Below are positions 20,640-33,100 of a DNA stretch of 64,000 bases, piece after piece. Position 1 is the first letter of the stretch; every line of letters starts with the position of its first letter. Location: the NCBI GenBank assembly GCA_021234155.1, contig JAJEKV010000019.1, positions 3,264,356 through 3,328,355 on the forward strand, written 5' to 3'. A program made the position numbers and the translations under genes. This DNA comes from Isoetes taiwanensis (taxonomy: Eukaryota; Streptophyta; Lycopodiopsida; Isoetales; Isoetaceae). The notes below the pieces were generated by a model. The model did not search any database. It worked only from the letters and a program-made list of their open reading frames with translations, and had not been told where the DNA came from.

Positions 20640-21400
20640 GAATGTTGGCTCAGGGCCACAAGATCAGGGAAAACAGCATCAGTGGCAACCTAGGAATCTT
20701 TTCGGCCGAGATCACGACGAAGAACAAGAGATGACAGCTGAAGCAATCAATGGAAGGTTAATCTAAATGAAGAACCAGATGCAGCAACTGATACAGTGGG
20801 CTACACCTTTGATGCATGCTCAGGAATATAGAGCAATGCCACCTCCACCGCTGAGAGGACCAGATGAAGCTCCCCAACTAGAGCAGGAATAAGTCCATGT
20901 GCCTGAGAAAAACAAAAAGAGAAAAAGAAGAAGTAGGAGGGGCCCATCTCCTTCTAGCTCCAGCCGGTCAGTCATTTCAGCAAGTAGATCCCGAAGTAGT
21001 TCCGAAAGTACCTCACAAGGTAGGGACAGGAACCATAGAACATGGGACTATCAGAAGTGGATAATGCAATGCGTAATGTATGGAAAACTCGGAAGTTGGA
21101 TCAGTTCTCCGGACAAGATAGGCCTGGGATGGAAGCGGAAGCTTGGTTGGACGAGACCGAAGAATTTGGGAACTCATACGGGATGAAAGATAAGGACATA
21201 GGAAAGGTAGCAACAGCAAACCTAATTGGACCAGCCCAAATTTGGTGGAAAGGATATGCCAAGTCAAACAAGTTAAGAAGGAACAATTGCAGATTCAAAA
21301 AGGCACTACGCTTGGAAGAGGCACTGACAACCCCGGCGCAGAAACAACAAGCTTACAAAGGAAAAGCAACAGGGCCTTATCAGCCAAGGCTATAAATAGG
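20640..21400 (+). pseudogene. gag: Ty3-type gag of element A, truncated
   Basis: An N-terminal Gln-rich stretch is followed by KNKKRKRRSRRGPSPSSSSR and an Arg/Ser-rich segment. The capsid-like core at about 21040-21290 reads KLDQFSGQDRPGMEAEAWLD, then GMKDKDIGKVATANLIGPAQ and IWWKGY. This is the retrotransposon Gag layout (F.G..dp..AE.WL ... A...W). The element stops near 21400, so capsid C-terminus, protease and polymerase are absent. Frame changes are present near 20890 and 21040. Confidence 0.75.
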
Positions 21401-21645
21401 GCATTGATATGAAGATCATTATTAGAAACGAGACAAAAGGTTTTATCCCTCTGGCCATGGATATAGAAGGTGACACCGCGCTCGCCGACGGCCGAGGGTC
21501 TTGGCGGTGCATCGCCTTGCAGCTGCAACCTGAAAAGCAAAGAAATGTTGAGGCATGGGGGAGGGGGAATAACTAAGGCTAATGTTAAGACATGGAAAAA
21601 AACTTTGGCATACCACAGTTGCTGGTGCAGGTCCGACAATTATAG

Positions 21646-21807
21646 TTATTTAGGGCAGCCGAGAGAGCATTTTATGCTGACCCATTGGCATTTTCCAAGA
21701 GTAGATCGGCAGGAAAAATTATAGCCATACCCATAATTCATATACACATAGCTTGAAAAGGCCAGAGCAAGAACGAGAAGGGTCACAACTCTGCTAGATG
21801 CCGCCAT
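21646..21807 (-). CDS. Small secreted Cys-rich protein, first exon or broken gene
   Basis: From ATG at 21805-21807 the protein starts MAASSRVVTLLVLALAFSSY, a clear signal peptide. A short mature part with four cysteines in a CX6CX6CX3C arrangement follows before a stop at 21646. Another Cys-rich stretch continues just downstream in a different frame, so either a one-base shift broke the gene or an intron intervenes. A candidate 3' splice site lies near 21530 on this strand. Plant secreted Cys-rich peptides often act in defence or signalling, but the family is not identified here. The gene runs toward the truncated end of element A. Confidence 0.5.
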   Translation of the reverse strand: MAASSRVVTLLVLALAFSSYVYMNYGYGYNFSCRSTLGKCQWVSIKCSLGCPK

Positions 21808-21869
21808 AGTTGAGCTTCGAGCTTTTTCCAAACTGCAGGATCTGATGAGACGATGAAGAGGAGCCGTGT

Positions 21870-21880
21870 CCTTATATCGG
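21870..21880 (-). promoter_or_regulatory. TATA box for the small secreted protein
   Basis: The reverse strand reads 'ccgatataag' about 65 bp upstream of the ATG at 21807. It is followed by a pyrimidine-rich leader (ctcctcttcatcgtctcatc), a typical plant core promoter and 5' UTR arrangement. Confidence 0.5.
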
Positions 21881-22457
21881 CATTTTGTGGGCAGAAAGTC
21901 AATATATGTCTTATCGGAATTTGAACGCAGTAATCTCTTGTCTTTTCTGGCGGATTGCCGCCACTGCAGTGCGATCAAATTTGTGAAAAATGTGGGTTTC
22001 CTTGTCTGCTCTATTGTTGTTCTCAACGGTGAGAATTCCTTTGGCCAAGTGGTTGTTTGCTTATTTTAAATTTTCTTTGATACCTTTATCAAACTAGAGG
22101 AACATACATGCATCTTTTCATGCTTTTTAAGCATGCGTGACCTATGTCTAGGAAACACCTTAAAAAGTTTCTGCGGGGGCAAGTCAGCTTGGGAGGGTTG
22201 TTATGGTCCGCCTTCCTCGCGGCAACACCTCCATCTACATCATGACACGTAAGGTCCCGGTCGAAGTCCGACAAGGAGCTGGCCTTCGAATGTAAATCCT
22301 CGCAGCTACAGGGTTTTGAAGGGTTTATATTTCTGTGGGATGAGCTTTGCTTATTTCCACTTGGACATGGCCGAGAAGCTACAGTTGGAAACACGAAGGA
22401 ATAGGAACTGACGGAACAGAGTTTGAAATTATCCTCCTCTGGCTGTGGCGATTAGAG
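21881..22457. other. Intergenic, no supported gene
   Basis: Contains the presumed upstream region of the small secreted protein gene and the left flank of the non-autonomous LTR element. No coding frame stands out. Confidence 0.4.
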
Positions 22458-22462
22458 ATCAA

Positions 22463-22797
22463 TGCTAACCACCTAGTGGTTAACATTGTGCATGCACATG
22501 TTAGGTGTCAGTGGTGGCAGACTGACACTTGGCATGATTAGATTAACATAAGTGTAGGGATTAGATTTAGTTAGTGTACGGCTCAGATTTGCGGTCTACA
22601 CTATATTAGACCGGAGCCTCTTCAGATGTACTCATGTTTATCTCAAATTTGGAGAGCCTCACTTGGCCACATTTCCTGCATTCTTTGTACATATTTTGTC
22701 TCTTTCTTGTTTCATGATCTTGAGCATGGCTGGCTTGTAGCATCCGGCAGTCATGGACTGCTGCTGCAAGATGTATGCTAAGAACTCAAAACTAACA
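22463..22797 (+). repeat. 5' LTR of the non-autonomous element
   Basis: 335 bp, from tgctaacc (mutated TGTT) to ...ctcaaaactaaca. It begins with a near-palindrome, ttaaccac-cta-gtggttaa when corrected against the 3' copy. It retains ~45 bp (around 22625-22670) that the 3' LTR lacks. Confidence 0.9.
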
Positions 22798-22798
22798 C

Positions 22799-22817
22799 TG
22801 GCGCCGTTATGCCGGGG
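22799..22817 (+). other. Primer-binding site
   Basis: 'tggcgccgttatgccgggg' starts two bases after the LTR. It is close to the tggcgccgttgccgggg site used by several plant LTR elements (Athila-like), with a two-base insertion. Confidence 0.75.
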
Positions 22818-24790
22818 TTCGCTCAAGATCATTTCTTTAGCCTTGCTGTTTGCTGTTGTCTTGCTGCTCTCATGCTTCTCCGTTTTGAAAACTTTTTGTA
22901 TACTATTCTTACCCCTTAAATTTCCTTAGTTTGCCCAACCAAGTTCATTCATGTATTCGCTTGGAGGCTTTTGTTTTTTCAAAACAGCTGATGATTCTGC
23001 CAGCTGATCAATTTACTCTCGTAAATCTGTTCTCAAGACCCTGTTCTTCAGATGCAGCAAGCCCAGTTCACAGTAAAGGATTTCTGGAGTGGTGACAGCA
23101 CTCCTCTCTGCAAGATCTTCAGACAAATCAAGAGTTTGATCCTCTTTTCTCTTTTATTTGCTGAAAAATTGTCAAAATATCATGATTTTTCCATTATCCT
23201 CTGTTTTTTATCTCAGTTTTCTCAAAAATCGTGCTTCTGCACAACCAAAAATATTTCGTTTCAAAGGCAAAGGCAGTACTTCAGAAGCTTTCTGTATGAA
23301 GCTTTCTTGTTCCGCTTATTTCAAGAGGGCCAGCACTGTGGCTAGCCCCCAACTTTCGTGGTTCTGAAGCAAGAATTCTCAAGGCACCTGCATCTCTTCA
23401 GTACAGTATCAAGATGTAATTCTTATTGAATTTTTCAAGAGGGCCAGCACTGTGGCTAGCCCCCATTCATCTAACCATACAGGCTGCAGAGCAATATTCC
23501 AGCAAGCACATCTGCACACATAGCATTCGGACGGATTTATTAAAACTCTCCAGTCTCCCTCCTCTGCATACCAGCACCATTAGTATATCAAATTTCCAGC
23601 TGTGAGTGGAGCACAAACATCTTTTCAGAACAAACTTTACCTGTTCATCCATATGTCATCTATGGCTTCGAGGCATCTGCAAATAGAAGAGGTCAGCAAT
23701 TTTCATGAACAATTTCGCAGCAGTAGGAGCAGAGTCAAGCACAGACATTCAGATATATCTCTATTTCGACATTTTCCCAGCCAAATATTTGCATATTACA
23801 AGAAGCAGTCGGAGTTACCCCATCGGCCCTTGCCTTATCCGCCCTTTGGTCTGCATCATCTGTCAGCAAGCACAGTTCAAAGCCTAGCCATCAGATTTGT
23901 GCCCTGAAGCCCAGATACGATCGCAATCTGCAGGAAAAACATCCAATCATCCTTCCCATTGCCATTTCTTCATTCCAAACCGCATTTGCTTGCACATCCG
24001 GTCGTCCATCCTGCAGCAACATGCAAATATAGTAACTATTCTCTGCTCAAATCCATTCCAGCTTAAATTTCGGCACTATATCAGGGCTTGTGTGGTATTT
24101 AGCAACTTCCTAAACTCAGGCCGCCGCACACAGCTGCCTCTCTGGAATAGAGCAAACACATTTTAGGGTTTCCTGATTCGATGGCCATGATGCAGCCGCA
24201 CAAGATCAATGGCTGAGATATGCCAAGACTTTCAATTATTTTTATGGTCATGCTCACGGGCGCGTCACGCCAGGCCCACACCAGCTGTTATCAGCGTCAC
24301 GGCTCACGCTTCTTTCCACGCCCACGCCCATATATTTTGCTGGCTGATAACCGCCCACGCCCACGCCCACGCCAAGTCCACGCTCCACCCATGCTTTTTG
24401 CTCAATATCCATGCTATTGTGACGCATAGCCACGCTCTCCTATGGTCGATCACGGGGGATACTTTTTAGGTGCTTACGTTTTGAAGGCTCCCTATAATCA
24501 TTGTTTTTAAGCTTTTTTCGTGAACTTTTGGGCAATATTTGTTCCAATGGACTTACCCATAATATAAGGGGATGGTCTTTATGTTTTTGGCCCATGTTCC
24601 TATGATCCATGTTCTCCATCGACATTCCTTCGGATCCTAGTCATCAATGCCTTCATGAAGATCTTTCGGCGACACAACAAACCATTACCAGTACCATCCT
24701 TTTCGCCCCTAATTTTTTTTTTTTGGCACCATGTTGTAATTGTCGGACTTGTCTTATAAAAGTCTGTACATGTTTTTGTGCTAAAAAACT

Positions 24791-24805
24791 TTTAGGGGGA
24801 GGGAG
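24791..24805 (+). other. Polypurine tract
   Basis: 'aggggg agggag' ends directly at the 3' LTR start, as expected for the plus-strand primer. Confidence 0.75.
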
Positions 24806-25112
24806 TGTTAACCACCTAGTGGTTAACATTGTGCATGCACATGTTAGGTGCATGCACATGTTAGGTGTCAGTGGTGGCAGACTGACACTTGGCATGATTA
24901 GATTAACATAAGTGTAGGGATTAGATTTAGTTAGTGTACGGCTCAGATTTGCGGTCTACACTATATTAGACCGGAGCCTTTGTACATTTCCCGCATTCTT
25001 TGTACATATTTTGTCTCTTTCTTGTTTCATGATCTTGAGCATGGCTGGCTTGTAGCATCCGGCAGTCATGGACTGCTGCTGCAAGATGTATGCTAAGAAC
25101 TCAAAACTAACA
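24806..25112 (+). repeat. 3' LTR of the non-autonomous element
   Basis: 307 bp, TGTTAACC ... ACTAACA. It differs from the 5' LTR by a 17 bp tandem duplication (gtgcatgcacatgttag) and a ~45 bp deletion, plus few substitutions. Confidence 0.9.
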
Positions 25113-25684
25113 ATCAAGAGCCTCCTTTGGACTAGCTAGGTGTTGTTTGGGATTATTCTGGATGGCCGATAGATCTGAACCCTGCTTTTCAGTTCTGGAA
25201 TCATTGCCTGTCTGATGCAGCAACGACATTTTTACTGGCATGCCTTCTTCATGCAATATGAAGGAACCTCTAGCCGACTGCTTTTATGATGAACTCCATC
25301 TCCTTGCTTTAAGTTAGTGCTGGTTGCATATTGCTTCATGTGGAATAATGCTCCTCTTACAATGCTCAACGTTTTTGTCTTTTTCTATGTTTTTGCTTGA
25401 CTTCTAATTTTCTGGAATCCAATGCACGCCCTTATATTTCATACTGCGGAGCTCATGGAAAGTCCTTGTGCAAGCTAATAGTTGCATTTTACATTTAATT
25501 CCTTGCTGCACGATAATTGAACCTGAAGGGGAGTATTCAGAACAGAGAACCTTGGAGCAGTCAATTGAAAGAATTGTAATTATAGAATTTTAAAAACTGC
25601 TTATGCTCTAGGATAGCTATGTTTTTTAATTGACTGGTCTAATGTGCTATTAAAAGTTGTTCCATAACATGTTTCATTGGGCAG

Positions 25685-26455
25685 GGGCAAGCTTCTGAAT
25701 GGGCACTTTTAAGAAGACATTCAAGTGAGGTCATCTTTGGGGTTCAAATTTGTGGTCCATATGTTGATACCTTGGCTAGAACTGTGCAGCTCATTGAACA
25801 AGAATGCACAGTTGATTTCGTTGACATAAATGTGGGTTGCCCCATTGATATAGTTCTTAAGAAGGGAGCTGGCTCATTCCTCCTTACGAAGCCAGCAAAA
25901 CTTGGACAGATAGTCAAAGCTTGCTTGGCTGTGATGAACAATCCAGTCATTAACAAGGTTGGGACATGTTACTTTGAAAGCAGGAACTGTATTCGCTCTC
26001 TAATTCCCCAGATTAGAGAGTGGGGTGCCACAGCTGTAACAATTCATGGTAGAACCCGGCAGCAACATTATAGCAAAGTAGCAGATTGGGATTACATCTA
26101 TAAATGTGTTGAACAAGCTGGTGACTTGCAAGTTATTGGAAATGGGGATATATTTTCATTTACTGATTGGAATGAGCATCTTGCTTCTGCGTGCCTTTCA
26201 ACATGCCTAATTGCTCGTGGAGCACTCATAAAGGTACCTAAGTAGCATATAATAATACTATGTCCAGTTGGCAGGATGTATTTATGTCTCAAAATGTATG
26301 TGTCAGCTACTCATGTTTTTATGTGGGCTTTCAGCCCTGGTTATTTACTGAGATTAAGGAGCAAAGACACTGGGACATTAGTGCAAATGAACGATTAGAT
26401 ATCCTTCGTGATTATGTCAGGTATGGTCTTAAGCATTGGGGCTCAGATTCAAAAG
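25685..26455 (+). pseudogene. tRNA-dihydrouridine synthase 3-like gene fragment
   Basis: DUS3 is a FMN-dependent enzyme that reduces uridine in the tRNA variable loop. Two exons with good splice sites are visible. 25685-26233 encodes GQASEWALLRRHSSEVIFGV, DFVDINVGCPIDIV, WGATAVTIHGRTRQQHYSK and LIARGALIK. 26335-26455 encodes [16 protein letters not shown] and then [18 protein letters not shown]. The order matches plant DUS3, with introns at AAG|GTACCT, CAG|CCC and AAAG|GTATAA. The N-terminal CCCH zinc-finger part and the C-terminal helical domain (normally beginning TRHFLLEW) are not found in the flanks. Some conserved positions look altered, for example KVGTCYFES where family members have KVRT. 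It is probably a gene fragment; a complete gene with very long introns is less likely. Confidence 0.85.
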
Positions 26456-27113
26456 GTATAATTTTATGCTATTCTGTCATGGTTACAAGTTGAATAGTTA
26501 GCATGACATCACTTAGAATGATAGGACTTTATTAAAACTATGATCTCTTCACAATTTGAACATGTGAATAGTTACTAATGGGATCTGAGATTATTCATTT
26601 TGGATACAGAAATTGTGTTGTGCTAATATATGGAAGTCAGATCTCATCCTTATATGGATCGCTATTCAATGCCATTTTCAGTCACATGAAGAAAGGGCTA
26701 TGCTGAAGAGTTCTTATATTGCAGGAAAAATATTTGCCTTTCTCCACCATTGCATTATGGTGTCCTGTCATATATCTACAGAATTATCCATTATATCTAC
26801 AGAATTGTCATGTCATATAACTACAAATGCTTGTCCAATGTTAATTCTGTGTAGTTTTACGTGGTTTGGAAATTTCAAACTTGCCTACGTAGTTTCATAA
26901 TAGCCCACTGAGACCATTTGTTATTCCTTCTTATTGTGTTAGATTTTTTCCTGCCTTTTAGAAACACTTTTGGCCATGTAAAATTTAAGACTAAAATGCA
27001 TGTTGAAGCTCCTCAGAATGATGGGACTTTCCTTAAGTTGATCTTGCTTAAGAAATGCATTTACAATGCACAGGAATTATTGCGTCCCCAGTTGCTTTAT
27101 CTTCTAAGCTTTG
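26456..27113. other. AT-rich region after the DUS3-like exons
   Basis: I looked here for the missing DUS3 C-terminal exons and did not find them. It ends at the breakpoint of the segmental duplication. Confidence 0.4.
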
Positions 27114-30100
27114 GTGAACCATCAAAATTTATGTTTCAGAATCAAGCACAAGCTCAGTTCAAGCACAAAGAAGCTCAAGATTATTAGGGTCAAGCAAATC
27201 CCTTAGTCTAGGAATTACATTACCCCTTACGACAATATGCTCAGGTCGGGCAGACTGCCAAGCTCATTTGGGCATCCTCCGACATGCAAGCGGCTGGCCA
27301 ACAAAAACTCCTTGCTGCCTTCACCTTTGTAGGTTTCGAAATAATAGGCCTTAAAAAAATAAAGCAAAAAAAATTCTTAAAAAGTTTGTTATGTTTAAAA
27401 ATAAGACGCCCTTAAAAAGATAAAATAATAAAATGGTATAAGGCCTTAAAATAATATAAGCTTCTCTATTTCCCTTTTAATTTCTAGCTACTTCTTTTTC
27501 TCTATATTTATATGAACTCTCAATAGTTCAGCACGCATAAAAAACCCCTATTTTAAAATAAACCTTTTTCCCCCAACAAAAGATGTGTAAAAACTATTTG
27601 CCAACATAGTCATGTGCAACGATATACTATTAAGCTGTGACACATATATTCAGGTTCAAAGTTATTTATTAGATTAGTGCAGCATGCTACAGTTCACTTA
27701 AGCATTTTCCCTGCTTGGACAATCATGCCTTATGTAACTCTACACTCAACTTATGAATAGAGCATTTTCTTCACCATTAGTTGGATATGTAACCTCTACT
27801 CATGTGATCAAAAGAGCAATAGCCCTAGCTAGTAAAATAGTGATATGTATTTCCAATACATTATTTTACTCTAACATACAGAAAGCCAAGCTCAAAAATC
27901 CTGATATTCGTCTGGGTTATCATCACCATCCTCAGTAACTTTGACATTTTGTGCAGAGTTATGATCATCCTGGCGCCAGCTTCCAAATGACCTTTGTTCC
28001 CTCCAATTGCCAAATTGATTATCCCTAATATTGAAACTATATTTCTGCTTGAAGCATCAAACATCAAATAATCTGCCCAAGGTCCTTTCTTTGGTAGTAA
28101 ACCTATTCCTGTTTTTCTATAATTAATAGCAATCCACCCTATAATCTACCCTTGAATTCATTCGATTTTTAAACTTTAGCTTCATAGCTTCTCAAGTATT
28201 GAAGCATCAAACATCAAATAATCTGCCCAAGGTCCTTTCTCTGGTAGTAAACCTATTCCTGTTTTCCTATAATTAATAGCAATCCATTGTCAAAATCCAA
28301 CAGCCCCCTTTTCCAAATCCAGGAGCCTTTTAGAAAAATCTGGTCGCAGCCCTCTTTGTAATTTCGATAACCTTCTAGGGAATCCGTTGATTGCTCTCAT
28401 CGCCCTTCAACTGCCAAGGAACTGCCAGAATAATGGTTAGGGTAGACAACCCTAAAAATGGCTTGATTGATAGTTGCACGTCGAGCACTGGGTAAAACAC
28501 TATGTAGATACACAAAAAATACATGCATGGGTCAATCTATGATACAGAAATGTAAAAACAAAAAATAGAAAATCTTGAGCGTGCTCTATGCCTCAAATGA
28601 TATATAAACTATTGCCAAAAGGCCATACAAATGTACGTTCTATGTGACAAACATTTTTTGTGATATTCTTCTTCTCTTTCAACTAGTATGAGATAGGATC
28701 TGCAACATTGCAATAAGACTTTGCTTTCCTACTTGTACTATTCTATCTAGTTCTTTTAAATATTTGGAGGGTATTCCATGCAAACCTTGCCCAATTAAGA
28801 AGGTATTTGTTTGGAGTTTCAATTGCTTTCTTTGTATGCTGTCAAGCAAATGCCCTAGCAAACTTAATTCTGACCTCCTGACTTTTTAGCCCAGTCTGAT
28901 AAACCCTAGCAACTAAATCATGCAGCTCTTTAGAAAATTCAAGCCAAACTCTATTAAGCATGATCTTGCTATCTCCGAGTTCACAATTCCAGAAAAACAA
29001 AAAATCTATTGTACTGCACGCATCCCGAGAAATAAAGGTCGTATCTCTTTTACCCCTCATTTTCTAGTAAAACAATTTGGATCATATTAGCGTTCTAAGC
29101 ATTGTAAGGCAACCGTAAATAGAAACTAGAACATGCAAGAGGATGCTTTACACCTATATGAGTTGAACTCATCATGAAGAGATATGGCCGACAGATGCCT
29201 GATGAAGAGATGTGATGGACACCCTCTCTTTTCGCCTTTGTTATGAAAAGAAAAAAGAAAAAAAGGGGGAAGGTTCTATCAATTCGATTAGATTCCTCAA
29301 GATTCTTTAATATTCTGTGTACATTCCTTGAGATCTCTGAAGATTCATATTCCCTCAGATTCCTCAAAGATTCTCTAAGGTTCCCTTGAACTTAATGGCT
29401 CGATGTTCCACTTTGATCGAAGTAATGCCAAAACACTAATCTTTTGAAAGCTCAGTCGAGTCTAATGACACCAGTTCCGCTCAGTTCTGATATGTTCATG
29501 CAAGTTACAAGAGTTTATAAAAAAGATGCATTTATTGCAATCTTAATACCATATGACGTGTTAATCAAATAGTGGAATGTGATATTTTTTTAAATATTCC
29601 CTTTTTTTATTGTCTCGTGTTATAAAATGATGTCATTAATTGCCTTCTCAAGGGCTAAGATTTCTCTTTCCTTCTTTTATCCAACGGTCAATATTGGGTA
29701 CAAAGCTTCAAGGGCTAAGATTTATCCTTCCTCCTTTTATTCAACGGCTGATATTGACTACAAACTACCTCATGTGTATAGGCGACACCTCTTATATTGA
29801 CATCACATGAGGTGGCATATATTAATGTTGCCATTAATGTTCCCAATCAGTGGCAATTCATTTTTCTTTTTTCATTTTCTTTTTTCTCACTCTTTTTTCC
29901 CCTTGAAACACCATAGATGTCATTTTTTTAAGCAAGCATCTAAAGAGAATATCTAAAAAAAAGTCTTCTTAAGAGCGGTTGGTTGTTATGGATTTTATGG
30001 AAAAGAAGAAAACAAATTGTTCATCAAGTTATGGAATACATTGTTTTGTTCGATGTTAGAAGATGCTAAGTTGCAATGTGGTTTCTCTTACATACTTGTA

Positions 30101-33100
30101 TTTGAGGTGTAGGTGTCTTACACTGCATAGCAATCCACTGTCATTCAAACTGTTGGATGTAATACAAGTAAATCCTTCAAACAAAAGAAAATAATTATAC
30201 ATGGTTGATAAGAACCCAGTTTGTTGATATCATTAACATGACCAAGATGAGAAACCGTATCTTTCTTACATATGATTGTGGACGTTTTTCTTTCGGTATT
30301 CATATTTGAATATTCATTTTCGAATACCATAATTGCTGATGGTGGGCCCCCGATATACGAAATGGAAGGAGTATTCTTCAGGTACGATGGTTTTGCTTGA
30401 ACATTAGTTCCTGGGATGGCAGGGCGGGTGTTAATATTGTTTTGTAGCTTTAAGAGCATGGGCACCACCAAAGGCTATACTTTGGCAGTCATAAACTCGA
30501 CTTTAAGAGCATGGGCACCACCAAGGGCTATACTTTGGCAGCCCTAAACTCGAGGAAGAAGGAGACCCATCCGATCATGTTGTTCTTGATCATGTTTGTT
30601 CTAGTCTTTTGGAGCCCGAAAGGACTGGCATGTGCGATCTAGATATGGGATGATGGTATGGTTGAAAAAACTCTAAATATACCCCAAACAATAATGAGTT
30701 CCATCTGCAAGTCCAGCTTGGTGTACAAAATACAAATGACACTATGAGCAGGCTCTCGTGCCCCCGCTTCTCTGAATGGATTCGGCAAACGGTGGTTCCA
30801 GTCAATACCCATAGGATGGAGGAAGCTTTAGCCTTTTTGAATCAAAACAACAAAGGGAGCTTCAGGTTGATCCCAGTAGTCCTCCTATTAACATAGTTGA
30901 GATAAATCATCAGTAGCATCTGAAGTCCATTTCTAATTTGGTTTCTTGCTCGGTCTTGGTATATTATACTGGATTCCTAGATACAACGAGGGTTGGTGGA
31001 TGGTTATTGCCTAGAAGTTTTATGGACTAAAAAGCAGGATCCCCACATGGTTAAAATGGGCCCACTAGATCGCTTTATATAAGATGCAAATTTGTTTTAC
31101 GCCGTTGTCTTACACTTCATACGCTTAATGGAGTGCAAATACAAAAAAAAATGTATCATACATAATAGAAAGTTGAAAGGTAAAAATTGGAAGTTTGACA
31201 GGTGCTATTCCACAAGAATAGAGTTAGGATGATCAGGCCGAGGGCTCCTAGGGCAAGAAAGCTCCTCATTAGAATGAGTCCTAAACTTGGCAGCCACACA
31301 AAGTTCTTCAACTGATTGAGTCAAGTCTTTTACTCTCGCTGCAACTTCTATCAACAAAGACACGAAGGTGGCCAACGAAAATGCATTGGAACTTTCAATA
31401 AACCTTTGGGATTTTATGGTGCAGGATCTTCGAATGCTTATGTTATTGCCATACTCCTGAGGATGCTTGTCTTCCTGCATAGAATTCATCCTTGAATAAC
31501 TTGGATATGCAGCTATGTCTCCTTGCACAAATAGATGTGAGCTTTGGTCTATGCTTAGCTGCAGAGCCTCTGCTGCAGCATTCAACTGCTGCATCAAAAT
31601 ATCAGCTGGTCTTGTCTTTTCAAAATTTCTGATGTTTTCTGCCAATTCCTTAAGCAACTTCTTGGCTTCCAAACAGACATTTTCTATGTTTCCACTAAAA
31701 TGCTGTCGTAGTTCATGGGATGCCTGAAACCACCAAAAAACTCATTTAATTATTATATGAATAAATTGTAAGCATTGAGAAAAACGGCTCTAAGTGCCCT
31801 ACATTTCCTTCTAATAATAAGAACATCTTACAATAAGATTTTAACATACTTGAGCTTCTGTCCATAGGCATCCAAGCATGGCCATGGAGGTATAAGCACA
31901 ATGCCGAGTTGCAGTAACCACATTAACATATTTCTTCCAAGGATACCTAAACGTCCTGAACTTTCCATGTGGGGGCTCCCATCTCGCAAATCCTGCCTGA
32001 TAAATCCAACAAATTTTCCATCATTGGCAAAGAAAACATATTCAAAATCAAAATTTCAATCCAATCTGCCACATACCAAGGAATCCTCTGTTTGAGACTT
32101 GATTAAAGACTGATAATCTTTGTACATGGGATCATATATGACATCTCTAGCTGAGGTGGAAGATCCTTCCAAATATGCAGCTACACAATCTTCAAGGTTG
32201 CAGAACCCTGTTGTTAGAAACCACCAAGTCACAGAAACTATAACAATTATTTAAGTGCCCAATTCACCTTCCAATGATTTGGCCAGATTGTCTAGATTCT
32301 CCGCCGTCTTGTTGTGGAGATCTTTCCCAGCCCAAATTGGACAGATGAATATGCAAATCACTATACATATGCCACATCCCATTAGGATTGTGAACAGCCT
32401 AGTTATGGCGTTGCTGATCGAATCATCATTTCGACGGCTGGATACGATAATAAACTGAAGGTAAGGAGAAAAATCACCACCCCATATTCAAGTCTTTCCT
32501 TCATCTTTGGTAAATCTATGTTGCTGTTGCTGTTGCGCCTGTTTTGCATTAAATCAATGACTCATCATAAACTTAATGACAATAGATTACCTGCAAAAAA
32601 GACAGTAAGGCAGATAATTATAATTTCCACTGTAAATCCTGCCAGGTCGGCTAAATGTGAGACCCCTAATGCAGAAAGTCCAGCTACGAATGTTCCAATC
32701 CCCCTGTTTAATCCCTTGCTCAAAGTTGCTCCTGCAAGAAGGAAACATACATTTTTTCCAGAAGTTTTTATTTGATTACAGAAAATAATCTTAATTAAAT
32801 TGGAAAGGAACAGAGATTAAGGTATGAATTCGAGAATTCAAAGACGACCACTACAGTCATAAGAGTCCAGACTGCATTCTCTGTTACACTAGGCTTTGGG
32901 AACTCAATAAAGCATGATAAAAAAGCTTAAAGAAAAGACTAACCCTACTTTTAGAGCATGCACTATTCGCCTTGGATCTGCCTTTGCAATTTGGGACACA
33001 GATTTTACCGAATCTACAAAGAATGCATCGTGCAGTCTTCCTAAAACTCCTTTTGCTTTCGCTTCTGCTTTTGAATCTTCTTGGATGATCACCGTTTCTT

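Larger units (their letters stand above)
22458..25117 (+). mobile_element. Complete non-autonomous LTR retroelement, target-site duplication ATCAA
   Basis: Two LTRs (22463-22797 and 24806-25112) are flanked by ATCAA at 22458-22462 and 25113-25117. A primer-binding site follows the 5' LTR and a purine tract precedes the 3' LTR. The ~2.0 kb interior has no gag or pol similarity, so it must depend on proteins from another element (LARD/TRIM type). The interior has a ~35 bp repeat (agagggccagcactgtggct + agcccc) at about 23326 and 23438, and a region rich in cacgcc units (24240-24400). TSD and paired LTRs make the call secure. Confidence 0.92.

Noticed and set aside
22463-22797. Solo LTR
   Set aside because: A matching LTR, purine tract and identical 5 bp flanks at 25112-25117 show a complete element.
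27000-27187. Last exon of the DUS3-like gene
   Set aside because: The open stretch does not match the DUS3 C-terminal domain and its end is duplicated at 416-490 as part of the segmental repeat.
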